A stretch of DNA of 56,568 bases from Balneolales bacterium (GCA_007134845.1 SLKA01000085.1:1-56568); one strand, 5' to 3'; numbered from the stretch's first letter, positions 43,776 to 53,112 are shown. Program-made: numbers and translations. The notes: generated by a model not told the origin, from the letters alone.

Positions 43776-45116
43776 TTATCTGTTCTGCCTGCCTTCCTCT
43801 TTCGCTGCTGTTTTCCTTGCATTTCCATTCACCGGCAGCATCATCCGGAACGTAGTGCCCTCGCCCGGAGCTGATTTATACACAAAGATTCTTCCCTTGT
43901 GGTACTCCTCCACAATCCGGCGAGTCAAACTCAATCCGAGTCCCCATCCTCTCTTCTTTGTGCTGTAACCCGGATTGAAAATCTCCTTTTTGTGCTTTTT
44001 CTCAATCCCCTTGCCTGTATCGGTTACATCTATCACATAATGATTGTTGTGTTCATGAGTCTCTATATGAACCCGGGCATTGCCATTTTTGGAATCGATA
44101 GCATCCAGCGAGTTTTTCAGGAGGTTCTCAATCGCCCAGGCAAAAAGCTCCGGGTTGATGGGGATCCTCCTTTCCGATCTGACATCCATCGAAAGTGTGA
44201 CATGCTTGCCATGCTGCGGCATGCGACGCTCCAGATATTCCATCACCTGCCGAATGATAGGCCCCACTTTTTTGGGTTTGAGCTCGGGTATGGAGCCGAT
44301 TTTATTGAAACGTTCGGCAACCGTCTGCATGCGCTGCAGATCACTGGAAATCTCATGCGCTATCTGAAGCGTTTCCTGGTCGTTGTTCTGCTCCTTAAGC
44401 AGTGCCATCCATCCATACAGACTCGAAAGCGGTGTTCCCAGCTGATGCGCCGCCTCACGCGCCATTCCAACCCAGAGATTGGACTGCTCTGTACGTTTTA
44501 TACTGCTCAGGCTCAGGTATCCCAGCCCCAGAAAGAGAGCCAGCAGCCCGAATTGAACATAGGGGAAATACTGAAGTGTGCGGATGATGGCGCTGTCGCC
44601 GTAATAGACAAACTGCTCCTGGATCATGTCACCCTCTCCAAGCTCAATCCGGATCGGTTCATTCTGTGATGCATATTCAACTATGATCTGCTCGTTCAGC
44701 TCCCGGTTTCCTGTATTCCTGGATCCCAGAATATTCATATCCTCGTCAACAACGATAGAGGGAATTTCAAACCGGTTTTTTATGATCAGTTCTGATGCAA
44801 TGAAATCGAGCGAAGCATTGGACAAGTCGGATTCCGCCCTGTTAAGCGCACGTATCCAGCGATTTTTTACCAGATCACTGATCCCCTCATGTGTTGACAT
44901 CTCCACCATGATGGCCGAAAGCTCATCTCGTGTATCCTGGTAGAGCGGCCTGCTGTTGTACTCCATGGCCCGGGCCCACAATTCAACACCGGAATGCTCC
45001 TTCTCACGGATTTTCTCAATCAGATACTGGGTGTAAATAAACGAACCGATGGCAGTGACAACCAGAAAAAAGACAAGTGCAATCTTGATCCGATTCGATG
45101 TGCTGTTGAAGAACAT
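43776..45116 (-). CDS. Two-helix membrane sensor histidine kinase
   Basis: This 446-residue kinase has membrane helices at about 10-30 and 187-207 flanking a periplasmic sensor domain of about 155 residues. It has an H-box with the atypical 'EAAHQLGTPLSSLYGW', N-box 'ENLLKNSLDA', G1 'DTGKGI' and G2 'GWGLGLSLTRRIV'. A HAMP domain is not obvious. The C-terminus is basic. No response regulator is adjacent, so it is an orphan. The AHQxGTPLSS form of H-box is frequent in Bacteroidota kinases; PorX (54022) is a candidate partner by inference only. Confidence 0.92.
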   Translation of the reverse strand: MFFNSTSNRIKIALVFFLVVTAIGSFIYTQYLIEKIREKEHSGVELWARAMEYNSRPLYQDTRDELSAIMVEMSTHEGISDLVKNRWIRALNRAESDLSNASLDFIASELIIKNRFEIPSIVVDEDMNILGSRNTGNRELNEQIIVEYASQNEPIRIELGEGDMIQEQFVYYGDSAIIRTLQYFPYVQFGLLALFLGLGYLSLSSIKRTEQSNLWVGMAREAAHQLGTPLSSLYGWMALLKEQNNDQETLQIAHEISSDLQRMQTVAERFNKIGSIPELKPKKVGPIIRQVMEYLERRMPQHGKHVTLSMDVRSERRIPINPELFAWAIENLLKNSLDAIDSKNGNARVHIETHEHNNHYVIDVTDTGKGIEKKHKKEIFNPGYSTKKRGWGLGLSLTRRIVEEYHKGRIFVYKSAPGEGTTFRMMLPVNGNARKTAAKEEGRQNR

Positions 45117-45223
45117 GATTTTCAGGCATTGGTAAACGTTTGAATGAGCCGCGCCGCTTTACGAATCGTGCGGTCATCTTGATCACCTATAGATAACGAA
45201 CCGGTGGCCTGGGCTATTTTTGC

Positions 45224-46465
45224 CTATGCCGAAGCCTTTCGCTTTTTGTAGATCGGCGGAGCAAATGAGACAATGGTATCTTTTGTGATGATGCAGCGCT
45301 CAATATTCTTCATCGTCGGCAAGGTGAACATGATGTCCAGCATCGCCCGCTCCATAATGGAACGGAGTCCCCGGGCACCGGTTTTACGCTTCATGGCCTG
45401 AGAGACCACTTCATGAAGCGCATCTTCTTCAAACTCCAGCTCTACACCCTCCATTCGAAACAGCTTTCTATATTGCTTGATGATTGCATTTTTGGGTTTC
45501 AGCAGGATATTGATCATCGCCTCTTCGGATAGCTCTTCCAGTCCGGATATGATTGGCAAGCGTCCGATTAGCTCGGGTATTAGCCCGAATTTCTGCAGGT
45601 CTTCCGGCTCGACATGGGTGAATATTTTGGGATCATCCTTGTCGTATTTATCCTTGTAATCGGCCGTGAAGCCCATGCTGGAAGCGGATAGTCTGCGCGA
45701 GATGATTTCGTTCAATCCCTCGAAAGCACCCCCGCATATGAACAGGATATTGCGGGTATCCACAGTAATGAAGCTCTGCTCGGGATGCTTGCGGCCCCCT
45801 TTCGGCGGTACGTTGGCCGTGGTGCCTTCCAGTATTTTAAGCAGAGCCTGCTGGACACCCTCGCCGGATACATCCCGGGTGATGGACGGGTTGTCGCTTT
45901 TACGGGCCACTTTGTCCACCTCATCAATATACACGATGCCTCGTTCGGCACGCTCCACATCGTAATCGGCGGCCTGAAGCAGATTTGACAGGATGCTTTC
46001 CACATCCTCGCCGACATAACCGGCTTCGGTGAGCGCTGTCGCGTCCGCTATGCAGAACGGTACGTCAATGATGCCGGCCAAAGTGCGCGCCAGCAATGTT
46101 TTTCCCGATCCGGTCGGACCCAGAAGCACGATATTGCTTTTCTCGATTTCGGCGTCATCATCTTCAAATTCCGGACTTGCTATGCGCTTGTAATGGTTGT
46201 AAACGGCAACCGAGAGTGTTTTTTTCGCCTCCTCCTGTTCAATAACATACTCGTCGAGGTAAGCCTTGATCTCAACAGGCTTGAGATTATTTTTGAATGC
46301 CAGCTGCTCTTTCTTGCCCGGAGAAAGATCGCTTTTTACTATGCCGGAAGCATCTGTAATGCACTGGTCGCAGATGTAGACATTGGGGCCGGCAACCATG
46401 CTCTTTACTTCATGGCTCGACCTGCCACAAAAAGAACATCGAATTTTTTTTTCCTGATCACTCAT
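45224..46465 (-). CDS. clpX: ATP-dependent protease ATPase subunit ClpX
   Basis: This AAA+ unfoldase feeds substrates into ClpP. The 413-residue protein has an N-terminal zinc domain (Cys10, Cys13, Cys32, Cys35), Walker A 'GPTGSGKT', pore loop 'GYVGED', Walker B 'IVYIDEVDK', and the ClpP-docking loop reading 'SMGF' where IGF is usual. '[15 protein letters not shown]' marks the C-terminal domain. It is the last gene of tRNA-Leu, tig, clpP, clpX, in the common bacterial order, 63 bases after clpP. Confidence 0.97.
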   Translation of the reverse strand: MSDQEKKIRCSFCGRSSHEVKSMVAGPNVYICDQCITDASGIVKSDLSPGKKEQLAFKNNLKPVEIKAYLDEYVIEQEEAKKTLSVAVYNHYKRIASPEFEDDDAEIEKSNIVLLGPTGSGKTLLARTLAGIIDVPFCIADATALTEAGYVGEDVESILSNLLQAADYDVERAERGIVYIDEVDKVARKSDNPSITRDVSGEGVQQALLKILEGTTANVPPKGGRKHPEQSFITVDTRNILFICGGAFEGLNEIISRRLSASSMGFTADYKDKYDKDDPKIFTHVEPEDLQKFGLIPELIGRLPIISGLEELSEEAMINILLKPKNAIIKQYRKLFRMEGVELEFEEDALHEVVSQAMKRKTGARGLRSIMERAMLDIMFTLPTMKNIERCIITKDTIVSFAPPIYKKRKASA

Positions 46466-46528
46466 TATTGAAGATATCGTTTATTTAATAGCCTGCCATG
46501 TTCATTGCAGTATGCATATATGAATATA

Positions 46529-47179
46529 CTATTTGGCGGGTGCGCGCTCAAGAACTTTGTCAACCAGGCCATAGGCCAGTGACTCCTGTGCATCCATCCA
46601 TTTGTTGCGATCCGAATCACGAACAATTTCTTCCGTTTCTTTTCCGGTGTGATGTGCCAGTATTTCACTCAGGGTCCGTTTGATCCGGATGATTTCGCGG
46701 GCCTCAATCTCGATATCGCTGGCCTGACCCTGTGTGCCGCCAAGCGGCTGATGGATCATAACCCTGGAGTGCGGCAGCAGGGTCCGCTTGCCTTTTGTGC
46801 CTGCTGCAAGAAGCACCGCTCCCATAGATGCAGCCATTCCCATGCAGATGGTGGACACATTGCAACGGACATGTTGCATGGTGTCGTAGATGGCCAGTCC
46901 GGAGGATACCACGCCGCCCGGGCTGTTGATGTACAGATTGATGTCCTTCTCCGGATCGTCCGACTCGAGAAACAGCATCTGGGCCACAATGCTGCTGGCG
47001 ACAGCATCATTGATGGGGGTTCCAAGGATGATGATCCGGTCTTTCAACAGCCGGGAATAAATATCAAACGCCCGTTCTCCACGATTGGTCGTCTCAATGA
47101 CCATGGGAATGAGGCTGTTTTGCGGCTGACTGCCGGAAAAACTGTTATCGTCGAACAAGGGTTGCTTCAAATGGTTCAT
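46529..47179 (-). CDS. clpP: ClpP protease subunit with Asn at the expected catalytic Asp position
   Basis: This 216-residue subunit forms the tetradecameric proteolytic chamber that works with ClpX. The nucleophile Ser118 ('[10 protein letters not shown]') and His143 ('[10 protein letters not shown]') are present with the same 25-residue spacing as E. coli Ser97/His122. Counting ungapped from Ser118, the E. coli Asp171 position is Asn192 ('[10 protein letters not shown]', codon AAC). It may still be active, as some ClpPs have a Ser-His-Asn triad, or activity may depend on assembly. Its start overlaps the tig stop by 4 bases. The N-terminal 25 residues are a likely propeptide. Confidence 0.95.
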   Translation of the reverse strand: MNHLKQPLFDDNSFSGSQPQNSLIPMVIETTNRGERAFDIYSRLLKDRIIILGTPINDAVASSIVAQMLFLESDDPEKDINLYINSPGGVVSSGLAIYDTMQHVRCNVSTICMGMAASMGAVLLAAGTKGKRTLLPHSRVMIHQPLGGTQGQASDIEIEAREIIRIKRTLSEILAHHTGKETEEIVRDSDRNKWMDAQESLAYGLVDKVLERAPAK

Positions 47180-48483
47180 TTATCGCTCTTTTCGTTTCGT
47201 TGTTCTTTCTTTTTTTCCTGATAGGCATCCTTACCGAGCTCATTCACCGATACCTGGTCCAATATACGATCGAAAAGCTTGTCTGTGCGGATATTCTGCC
47301 GCAAATTTTCAAGCTGATCGGCTGATTGCGCATAGAAGTTTTTCACCATCTCGACGGGCAGGCCGTAGCGGTCGGCTTCGGAAGAAAGCCGCGCATCGAC
47401 ATCTTCCTCCTTTATCTCGATGTCATCGAACTTCTTGCCCAGCTCGTCCATGATGAACGCCCATCGTGCTTCGCGTTCCGCGTCGTCCCTGATGGATTCG
47501 CGGTATTCCTCCTCGTTGAAGTCCTCCGGCAACGGCTGCCCCTGCTGCTGTTGCTTCATCCGGTCGACATGGGCATCCTGGAACCGGCTCACCAGCACAT
47601 CCGGTATTTCTATATCCGGATGTGCTTCAATCAGTTTATCCATGGCTTCCTGTTTCAGCATATCATTGGAAACCTGGTCATAGTAGTTCTGGATCTGGCT
47701 TTTGATACGGCTTCGGTAATCATCGACCGTGGTCACTTCTCCCTTGGTCGCTTCCTTGACAAACTCCTCGTCAAGCTCCGTGACCTCAAGCTTCATCACC
47801 TTCTTGACGGTAAGACGGAAGGTTTCGGCGTCGTCACCTTCACCCAGAGTCACTTTCACCTCATCTCCCTTTTTTGCACCCTTGAGCGCATTCAGGAATT
47901 CCTTGTTTTCGTCATCGCCGAGATCCAGTTCCTTGTCGGCATCCTGGTCTTCCTCGTTGGGATTGCCGTCTTTGTCAAGCGGAACCGCATCAACCGTTAC
48001 CCTGCTTTTATCATCTATTTTCTCATCGGTCTCCTTCCAGGCGCCACCACGCTCGAGCGAATGTTTCAGCTCCTCCTCGACCTCTTCCTCCGTCACATCG
48101 TGGACCATCTTGTCGATTTTGAATGAGGCAATGTCCTTCAGCTCAAAATCCGGCTTTACCCCGATCTCTATCTTCACCTCGAGTTCGCCCTCTTCCCATT
48201 TCATATCCTCAAAACGGGGTTCACCCACAGGACTGAATTTCGGCACCACTTCATCCTTGAACACTTCCTGGATATATTTGTTTATTTCCTCGGATTCGAT
48301 CTCTTTGCCAAATCGTTTTTTTACAATGGATACAGGAACCTGACCAGGACGGAATCCGGGCATATTGATCTTTTTCCGATATTCCCGAAAGGCTTTTTCA
48401 AACCGGGGCGTCAGTTCTTCCCGGGTTGCAGATATGGTGAGAACCTTGTCTACATTGCTTTTGTCTTCAACAGCTATGTTCAC
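47176..48483 (-). CDS. tig: Trigger factor
   Basis: This ribosome-bound chaperone meets nascent chains at the exit tunnel. In the 435-residue protein the N-terminal ribosome-binding domain holds the signature-like '[10 protein letters not shown]' (about 41-50). The FKBP-type PPIase domain in the middle is very acidic ('[18 protein letters not shown]' region). The C-terminal arms are helical with a basic tail. The start is GTG at 48481-48483. clpP and clpX follow, making a folding/degradation operon. The Asp/Glu excess hints at a salt-adapted proteome, though this is weak evidence. Confidence 0.96.
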   Translation of the reverse strand: MNIAVEDKSNVDKVLTISATREELTPRFEKAFREYRKKINMPGFRPGQVPVSIVKKRFGKEIESEEINKYIQEVFKDEVVPKFSPVGEPRFEDMKWEEGELEVKIEIGVKPDFELKDIASFKIDKMVHDVTEEEVEEELKHSLERGGAWKETDEKIDDKSRVTVDAVPLDKDGNPNEEDQDADKELDLGDDENKEFLNALKGAKKGDEVKVTLGEGDDAETFRLTVKKVMKLEVTELDEEFVKEATKGEVTTVDDYRSRIKSQIQNYYDQVSNDMLKQEAMDKLIEAHPDIEIPDVLVSRFQDAHVDRMKQQQQGQPLPEDFNEEEYRESIRDDAEREARWAFIMDELGKKFDDIEIKEEDVDARLSSEADRYGLPVEMVKNFYAQSADQLENLRQNIRTDKLFDRILDQVSVNELGKDAYQEKKKEQRNEKSDK

Positions 48484-48503
48484 GTAAATGAAATTTTAGG
48501 GTT

Positions 48504-48535
48504 AAAAAAATCCCGGACGGCAGATACCGCTCGGG
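48504..48535 (-). terminator. Rho-independent terminator after tRNA-Leu
   Basis: On the minus strand CCCG-ag-CGG, loop TATCTG, CCG-tc-CGGG is followed by A and seven T residues, 39 bases past the tRNA. It separates the tRNA from tig, so tig may rely on read-through or its own start. Confidence 0.7.
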
Positions 48536-48574
48536 GAAACAGGATGTCATCAGATAATCTTGCTGCTTGCATCG

Positions 48575-48656
48575 TACGAGAGGGGGGACTCGAACCCCCA
48601 CGCCTTTCGGCACTAGATCCTAAATCTAGCGTGTCTACCAATTTCACCACTCTCGC
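48575..48656 (-). tRNA. tRNA-Leu (anticodon TAG)
   Basis: The minus strand folds into a class II tRNA of 82 bases. Its parts are acceptor GCGAGAG/CTCTCGT (first pair G-U), D arm with GGTAGAC, anticodon stem CTAGA/TCTAG around loop TTTAGGA (anticodon TAG, reading CUA and CUG-type leucine codons), a long variable arm GCC-GAAA-GGC, and T arm GGGGG-TTCGAGT-CCCCC. The discriminator is A. CCA is not encoded (CGA follows). The extra arm and A73 fit leucine identity. Confidence 0.97.
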
Positions 48657-48705
48657 AGTGAGGCACTCATCAGAATGCCGGGATTTTACCAATACCGGCA
48701 TAAAG

Positions 48706-48736
48706 CAAAATTCCTGCATATTAATTAGCCTGACAA
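48706..48736 (-). promoter_or_regulatory. Candidate promoter of tRNA-Leu
   Basis: On the minus strand TTG (48734-48736), 20 bases, GAATTTTG (48706-48713) matches TAnnTTTG at seven of eight positions, about 50 bases upstream of the tRNA 5' end. Confidence 0.42.
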
Positions 48737-48875
48737 TATACGTAAATTCACGTGTTTTTTCAATGTTGGGCCGCTTTCGCCATTTTCCTGCCGGATGTGT
48801 TTTTCAATTAGACATTGATTGGTTATTTTTCAGAGTCCGACTTGCCCGGAATCTTTTTACCGGAATCTTTTCTAC

Positions 48876-49211
48876 ATGAGTATGAATCACGTATTTGTGT
48901 ACATCACCACTTCAAGCCGCAAGGAAGCGGAGGCTATAAGTGAAGCGATCATCCGTGAGCGGCTGGTTGCCTGCACCAATATCATAGACAATATGTCCGC
49001 GCTCTTCTGGTGGGATGACGCCGTACAGAAGGAGAAGGAGGTCATACTTATAGCCAAAACAACGGCGGATGCCTTTCCCCGCCTTTCGTCACGGGTAAAT
49101 GAGCTGCACAGCTACGAATGCCCCTGTATTATCGGCATGCCCATATCTATGGGAAATCCTGATTATCTTACGTGGATTGACGAAGAGGTCCGTCCCGAAT
49201 CCGACCGTTAA
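48876..49211 (+). CDS. cutA: Divalent-cation tolerance protein CutA
   Basis: This 111-residue trimeric CutA1-type protein with a ferredoxin-like fold shows 'VFVYITTSSRKEAEAISEAI', 'ERLVACTNIIDNMSALFWWDDAV' (its 'LVACTNI' and 'FWW' are family marks), 'EKEVILIAKT' and 'HSYECPCIIGMPI'. The family was named for copper tolerance, but its molecular role is unsettled. ATG 48876 or 48882 gives the normal length; the longer upstream reading is rejected. It overlaps no gene; the crotonase begins 19 bases later. Confidence 0.94.
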   Translation: MSMNHVFVYITTSSRKEAEAISEAIIRERLVACTNIIDNMSALFWWDDAVQKEKEVILIAKTTADAFPRLSSRVNELHSYECPCIIGMPISMGNPDYLTWIDEEVRPESDR

Positions 49212-49230
49212 CAACCTAATCCGAATTGCT

Positions 49231-49995
49231 GTGCCAGTTGTCAAAGTCAACAAGAAAAAGCACATTTACTGGGCTGAAATCAACCGTCCGGAATCCAACA
49301 ACTCCATTGACTTTGAGGTCATGGACCTGTTGGAAAACCTGCTCGACGAAATCGAGAAGAAGGATCATATACGGGTCCTTATCATCAGCGGATCCGGTCA
49401 CCGGTTCTTTGCATCGGGTGGCAACATCAAGGCGTTTTCCAAACTCAAGAGCCGTGAGGAGGGCCGGCAAATGGCAGAACGCATGACCTCCATTCTGCAC
49501 AGGCTGGAAACAGGCCGTTTCTGGACCATGGCGTGTATAAATGGCGAGGTGTATGGCGGCGGATGCGAGATGCTGCTGGCCTTCGACTTCGCCATTGCCA
49601 GCAAGACGGCGACGTTTGCCTTTACGCAGTCCCGTTTCGGTTTGCCGCCCGGTTGGGGTGGCATCACGCGGCTTGTCGAGCGGGTGGGACGCTCACGGGC
49701 CCTGGAGTGGCTGGGCAGCAATCAGATTATCAGTTCGGATGAAGCGGTGAATTCCGGGCTCATCAACAAACTTTCCATAACTTCCGAACTTCGGCGCAAT
49801 ACCTGGGAATGGGCCGTTGAACTCTCGAGGATTGAGCCTGATCTGATCGAAGAACTCAAGAATGGAACACTCTATGCCATCGACTTTACAAGAGAGAATT
49901 CACTGGAACGCGAACTGGACCGATTTGCAGACTTCTGGGCAACGCCCCAGCATCACGAAAAGGTGGCTGATTTTTTGATAGGGTCACGGAAGTGA
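49231..49995 (+). CDS. Crotonase-fold acyl-CoA enzyme lacking the second hydratase Glu
   Basis: This 254-residue enoyl-CoA hydratase/isomerase superfamily member has oxyanion-hole motifs 'FFASGGNIKAF' and 'GEVYGGGCEML'. The first catalytic Glu (rat Glu144, in 'GGGCE') is present; the second (Glu164, normally in QPE) aligns, 20 residues on, with Gln in 'FTQSRFGLPPGWGG'. The 'GWGG-TRLV' context recalls ethylmalonyl/methylmalonyl-CoA decarboxylase-like proteins (ECHDC1), so hydratase activity is doubtful. GTG at 49231 was chosen, since longer starts overlap cutA. Its 3' end overlaps the convergent nrnA gene by 12 bases. Confidence 0.86.
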   Translation: MPVVKVNKKKHIYWAEINRPESNNSIDFEVMDLLENLLDEIEKKDHIRVLIISGSGHRFFASGGNIKAFSKLKSREEGRQMAERMTSILHRLETGRFWTMACINGEVYGGGCEMLLAFDFAIASKTATFAFTQSRFGLPPGWGGITRLVERVGRSRALEWLGSNQIISSDEAVNSGLINKLSITSELRRNTWEWAVELSRIEPDLIEELKNGTLYAIDFTRENSLERELDRFADFWATPQHHEKVADFLIGSRK

Positions 49996-50988
49996 TTCGG
50001 CTATTAACGGAACCAGTTCGTTCACAGCCTTTTCGATGGGACCCGGGTGCCAGGCACCTGCTGCATTGAAATGGCCGCCTCCGTCAAATCTCCGGGCTAC
50101 CTGGTTCAGGTCAACCAGAGATTTGCCTCTGAGGCTGATCTTGACACGGCCCTCCCGCTCGTAGAAAATCACGGATGCGATCACGCCATGAATGCTCAGA
50201 GGATAGTTGACAAATCCCTCGAGATCATCCTGCGAACAACCGTTTTCCGCCAGCATCTTTTCAGTCACCTGCATCACGGCGACCCTTCCATCACACAGTA
50301 GCCGGATTCCTTTGAGCGCCGTTCCCAACAGATGATATTCGGCCAGACTTTTGTTGTCATAGATCCGGCTGTAGATTTCACTGGGTTTGATGCCGCCATG
50401 TTTGATGATGCTGCCGATGGCAAAATGGGTGGCAGCGGTAACAGAGTCGAAGCGGAAAGAGCCCGTGTCTGTCAGAATTCCGGAATAAAGCGCCTCCGCA
50501 ACTTCTTTTGTGATATGCTCCGGACCTGTCTCTACAAAAAGACTGTACACCAGATAGGCTGTTGAACTTGCATCGCTGTCCCAGAGCATTTCCCGGAAAA
50601 ACCCGTCCGGCGGATCCAGGTGGTGATCGATCAGATAGAGCGGCCTGGCGGTATCACTGAAATATGCGGCCATCTTTCCAAAACGGAACGGATCGTTGCC
50701 ATCAACAAAGAGAATACCGTCGCACCGATCCAGCAGCTCTTCTGTGGGAATGCGAATCTCCTCCTGCGCCGAGAGCCATTTCAGGTTGTCGGGAACCGGA
50801 TCGTCGTTGAAAAGCAGCGGTTTTATACCACGGCTCCGAAACCAGAAATTCAGGGCCAGCTGGGATCCGATCGCATCACCATCCGGTCCGATATGCGATA
50901 TAAGGCCCGGTTTTTCAAGTTTTGCCAAAGCTTCGGCAAATTTCTTTACCATCTTGCGTATTTTGATTGCTGTATTGTTCACCTGCAT
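49984..50988 (-). CDS. nrnA: DHH/DHHA1 nanoRNase/pAp phosphatase NrnA
   Basis: This 334-residue cytoplasmic phosphoesterase degrades 2-5 nt RNAs and dephosphorylates pAp; some homologues cut the pApA formed from c-di-AMP. The DHH domain has 'GPDGDAIGS', 'LFVDGNDP' and 'YLIDHHLDPP' (the DHH motif), then 'ALYSGILTDTGSF'. The DHHA1 domain ends 'ARRFDGGGHFNAAGA' (GGGH motif). With cdaA in the same window it is a plausible end point of c-di-AMP turnover. It is transcribed divergently from thiN with a 55-base gap. Confidence 0.94.
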   Translation of the reverse strand: MQVNNTAIKIRKMVKKFAEALAKLEKPGLISHIGPDGDAIGSQLALNFWFRSRGIKPLLFNDDPVPDNLKWLSAQEEIRIPTEELLDRCDGILFVDGNDPFRFGKMAAYFSDTARPLYLIDHHLDPPDGFFREMLWDSDASSTAYLVYSLFVETGPEHITKEVAEALYSGILTDTGSFRFDSVTAATHFAIGSIIKHGGIKPSEIYSRIYDNKSLAEYHLLGTALKGIRLLCDGRVAVMQVTEKMLAENGCSQDDLEGFVNYPLSIHGVIASVIFYEREGRVKISLRGKSLVDLNQVARRFDGGGHFNAAGAWHPGPIEKAVNELVPLIAESLP

Positions 50989-51043
50989 AGTATCACGTTT
51001 TCCTTCAACTTTTCAAAACAACCCGAAATAAAACATCGGTATA

Positions 51044-51673
51044 ATGCGAATCCTGATTATCGCTAACGGCACTGAACCCTCAACCGGACTGATGGGTTCC
51101 CTGCGGGCTGCCTGCGACCGTTTCATCGCAGCCGACGGTGGTGGAAATGCGGCTATCCGCCTGGGGCACAATCCGGATATTGTTATCGGCGATCTGGACA
51201 GTTTCAGCCATGCAGATGCTTTTCACGGTGAGCTGATCCAGGATCCCGACCAGGAAACGAACGATCTTGAAAAAGCGCTCGGCTTTGCCCGCAAACATAA
51301 GGCCCGCCGGGTGGATGTGCTTGGCGCCACCGGAAAAAGGCTCGACCATACACTGAAAAATCTCTCCGTGATGCAGCAGTTTGACCCTTTTTTCGATCAG
51401 CTCGCTTTTTACGACGACATCTTTTTCAGCCGGATCCTTCCCCGCGATTATCGTGTTTCGCTTCCGCCCGGGCATCTGGTCTCTCTTTTTCCCCTTTCCG
51501 GTAAAGTAGAGGGCATTATTACCGACGGGCTCAAGTATCCGCTTCGTGATGAAACCCTCGAAAACGGACGCCGGGATGGCACTTCAAACGAGACTCTTCA
51601 GGCGGATATCCGCATCCGCCACCGGTCCGGCGTGCTTCTTTTCATGACGGCACTCACCGATCGGCTGCTGTAA
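51044..51673 (+). CDS. thiN: Thiamine pyrophosphokinase
   Basis: This enzyme transfers pyrophosphate from ATP to thiamine to make the active cofactor. The 209-residue protein has 'FIAADGGGNAAIRLGHNPDIVIGDLDSF', of which 'ADGGGN' and 'GDLDS' are the catalytic core, then 'QETNDLEKAL' and 'GATGKRLDHTLKNL'. The C-terminal beta domain binds thiamine. No TPP riboswitch fits in the 55-base upstream gap. The sodium/solute symporter follows after 59 bases and could be co-transcribed. Confidence 0.94.
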   Translation: MRILIIANGTEPSTGLMGSLRAACDRFIAADGGGNAAIRLGHNPDIVIGDLDSFSHADAFHGELIQDPDQETNDLEKALGFARKHKARRVDVLGATGKRLDHTLKNLSVMQQFDPFFDQLAFYDDIFFSRILPRDYRVSLPPGHLVSLFPLSGKVEGIITDGLKYPLRDETLENGRRDGTSNETLQADIRIRHRSGVLLFMTALTDRLL

Positions 51674-51732
51674 ACGGCTGTTTCACTTTTCCTGACTGCA
51701 ACCAATATTCACCCGGATTAACAACCTGACCC

Positions 51733-53112
51733 GTGCACTGGATTGACGGCATTATCATCGCCTTTTACTTTGTTGTTCTGATTTGTATCAGCTACTACAA
51801 GCGGCAGAAAAACGAATCGGAAAGCAGTTTTCTGCTTTCCGGCCGCACCCTGTCATTGCCGGCTTTTGTCGCAACGCTGGTATCGACATGGTATGGCGGA
51901 ATTCTGGGGGTTGGTGAATACAGTTTTCAGTTTGGCGTTTCGCAGTGGGTTCTTTTCGGACTCCCCTACTACTTTTTTGCGCTGCTTTTTGCCGTATTCC
52001 TCGCGGGACGCATCCGGGAAAACAAGGCGCTCACTATTCCCGAAGCCCTCTCAAATACCTACAACCGGCAAACCGGTGCCGCCTCGACCATCATCATTTT
52101 CCTGCTTGTGAGTCCGGCCCCTTACATCCTGATGCTCGGACTCCTTTTCCAGTTCTTCACCGGATCTGAAGTCAATATCCTGGTTTTCGCATCACTAACC
52201 GCACTTTTTTCTGTTTTCTATGTGAGCCTTTCCGGATTCCGTGCGGTAATCCGGACCGATGTACTTCAGGTTGTGCTCATGTACACCGGTTTTGCCGTGC
52301 TGCTGTTTCTCGCCATACGCTATGCGGGATCTCCTTTTCAGGTGTGGGATCAGCTGCCCGACACGCACCAGGCACCTCTGGGCGGACACAACATCCAGTA
52401 CCTGCTTGTGTGGTTTTTTATTGCACTGTGGACGTTCGTTGATCCCGCATTCCATCAGCGTGCCGCTGCCGCCAAAAGTCCCGCCACAGCACGAAAAGGG
52501 ATATTCTGGTCAGTCGGATTCTGGTTTCTGTTCGACTTTTTTACCGTTTCGGCCGGCTTGTACGGTTTTCTGATCCTTGGTGAACTGGATAATCCGATCC
52601 TGGTTTATCCCGAACTGGGTGCCTTTCTGCTGCCGGTCGGGCTGTCCGGTCTCTTTTTCCTCACCCTGCTTGCAACGATCATGTCCACCCTCGACAGCTT
52701 CCTTTTTCTCTCGGGCCAGACCCTTGGCCGGGATCTGATCGCCAAATTCTGGTGGCCGGAAAAAAGTGTTTCGATCACCCGCTGGTGCATGCTGCTTTCT
52801 GCCGTATTGGGCATCCTGCTCATCATCATCTACCCCAGTGTCATTGCACTCTGGTATGTGATTGGATCGGTCCTGATCCCCGGCCTGCTTTTTCCCGTAC
52901 TTGGAGTTTATTTGCCGTTTTTCCGGCTCAGAGTTTCTGTCGCAGTGTGGGCGCTGACTTTGCCTTGCGCCGTTGCGGCCATATGGCTGATTCTCGGCAC
53001 CCTGACCACCGGCGATCTCTACAGCTATGCATTCCTGGGATGGGAACCTTTCTATCCGGGACTGTTCACCGCATTGGCCATCTGGCTCTTTGGGCGCAAT
53101 AAAACCATATGA
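51733..53112 (+). CDS. Sodium:solute symporter (SSS family)
   Basis: This 459-residue inner-membrane protein has about 12-13 hydrophobic helices and the LeuT-like inverted-repeat fold. Family features are 'ESSFLLSGRTLSLPAF', 'STWYGGILGVGEYSFQFG', 'WTFVDPAFHQRAAAAKSP' and 'TLLATIMSTLDSFLFLSGQ' (sodium-site helix 8). The start codon is GTG at 51733. The solute is unknown; proximity to thiN invites a thiamine or vitamin role, but nothing in the sequence shows it. Confidence 0.92.
   Translation: MHWIDGIIIAFYFVVLICISYYKRQKNESESSFLLSGRTLSLPAFVATLVSTWYGGILGVGEYSFQFGVSQWVLFGLPYYFFALLFAVFLAGRIRENKALTIPEALSNTYNRQTGAASTIIIFLLVSPAPYILMLGLLFQFFTGSEVNILVFASLTALFSVFYVSLSGFRAVIRTDVLQVVLMYTGFAVLLFLAIRYAGSPFQVWDQLPDTHQAPLGGHNIQYLLVWFFIALWTFVDPAFHQRAAAAKSPATARKGIFWSVGFWFLFDFFTVSAGLYGFLILGELDNPILVYPELGAFLLPVGLSGLFFLTLLATIMSTLDSFLFLSGQTLGRDLIAKFWWPEKSVSITRWCMLLSAVLGILLIIIYPSVIALWYVIGSVLIPGLLFPVLGVYLPFFRLRVSVAVWALTLPCAVAAIWLILGTLTTGDLYSYAFLGWEPFYPGLFTALAIWLFGRNKTI

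Noticed and set aside
48480-48719. Minus-strand reading frame of 79 codons across the tRNA
   Set aside because: It overlaps the complete tRNA-Leu and its terminator and encodes no recognisable protein.
50989-51043. TPP riboswitch before thiN
   Set aside because: 55 bases between divergent starts cannot hold it, and no CTGAGA-type core is visible.
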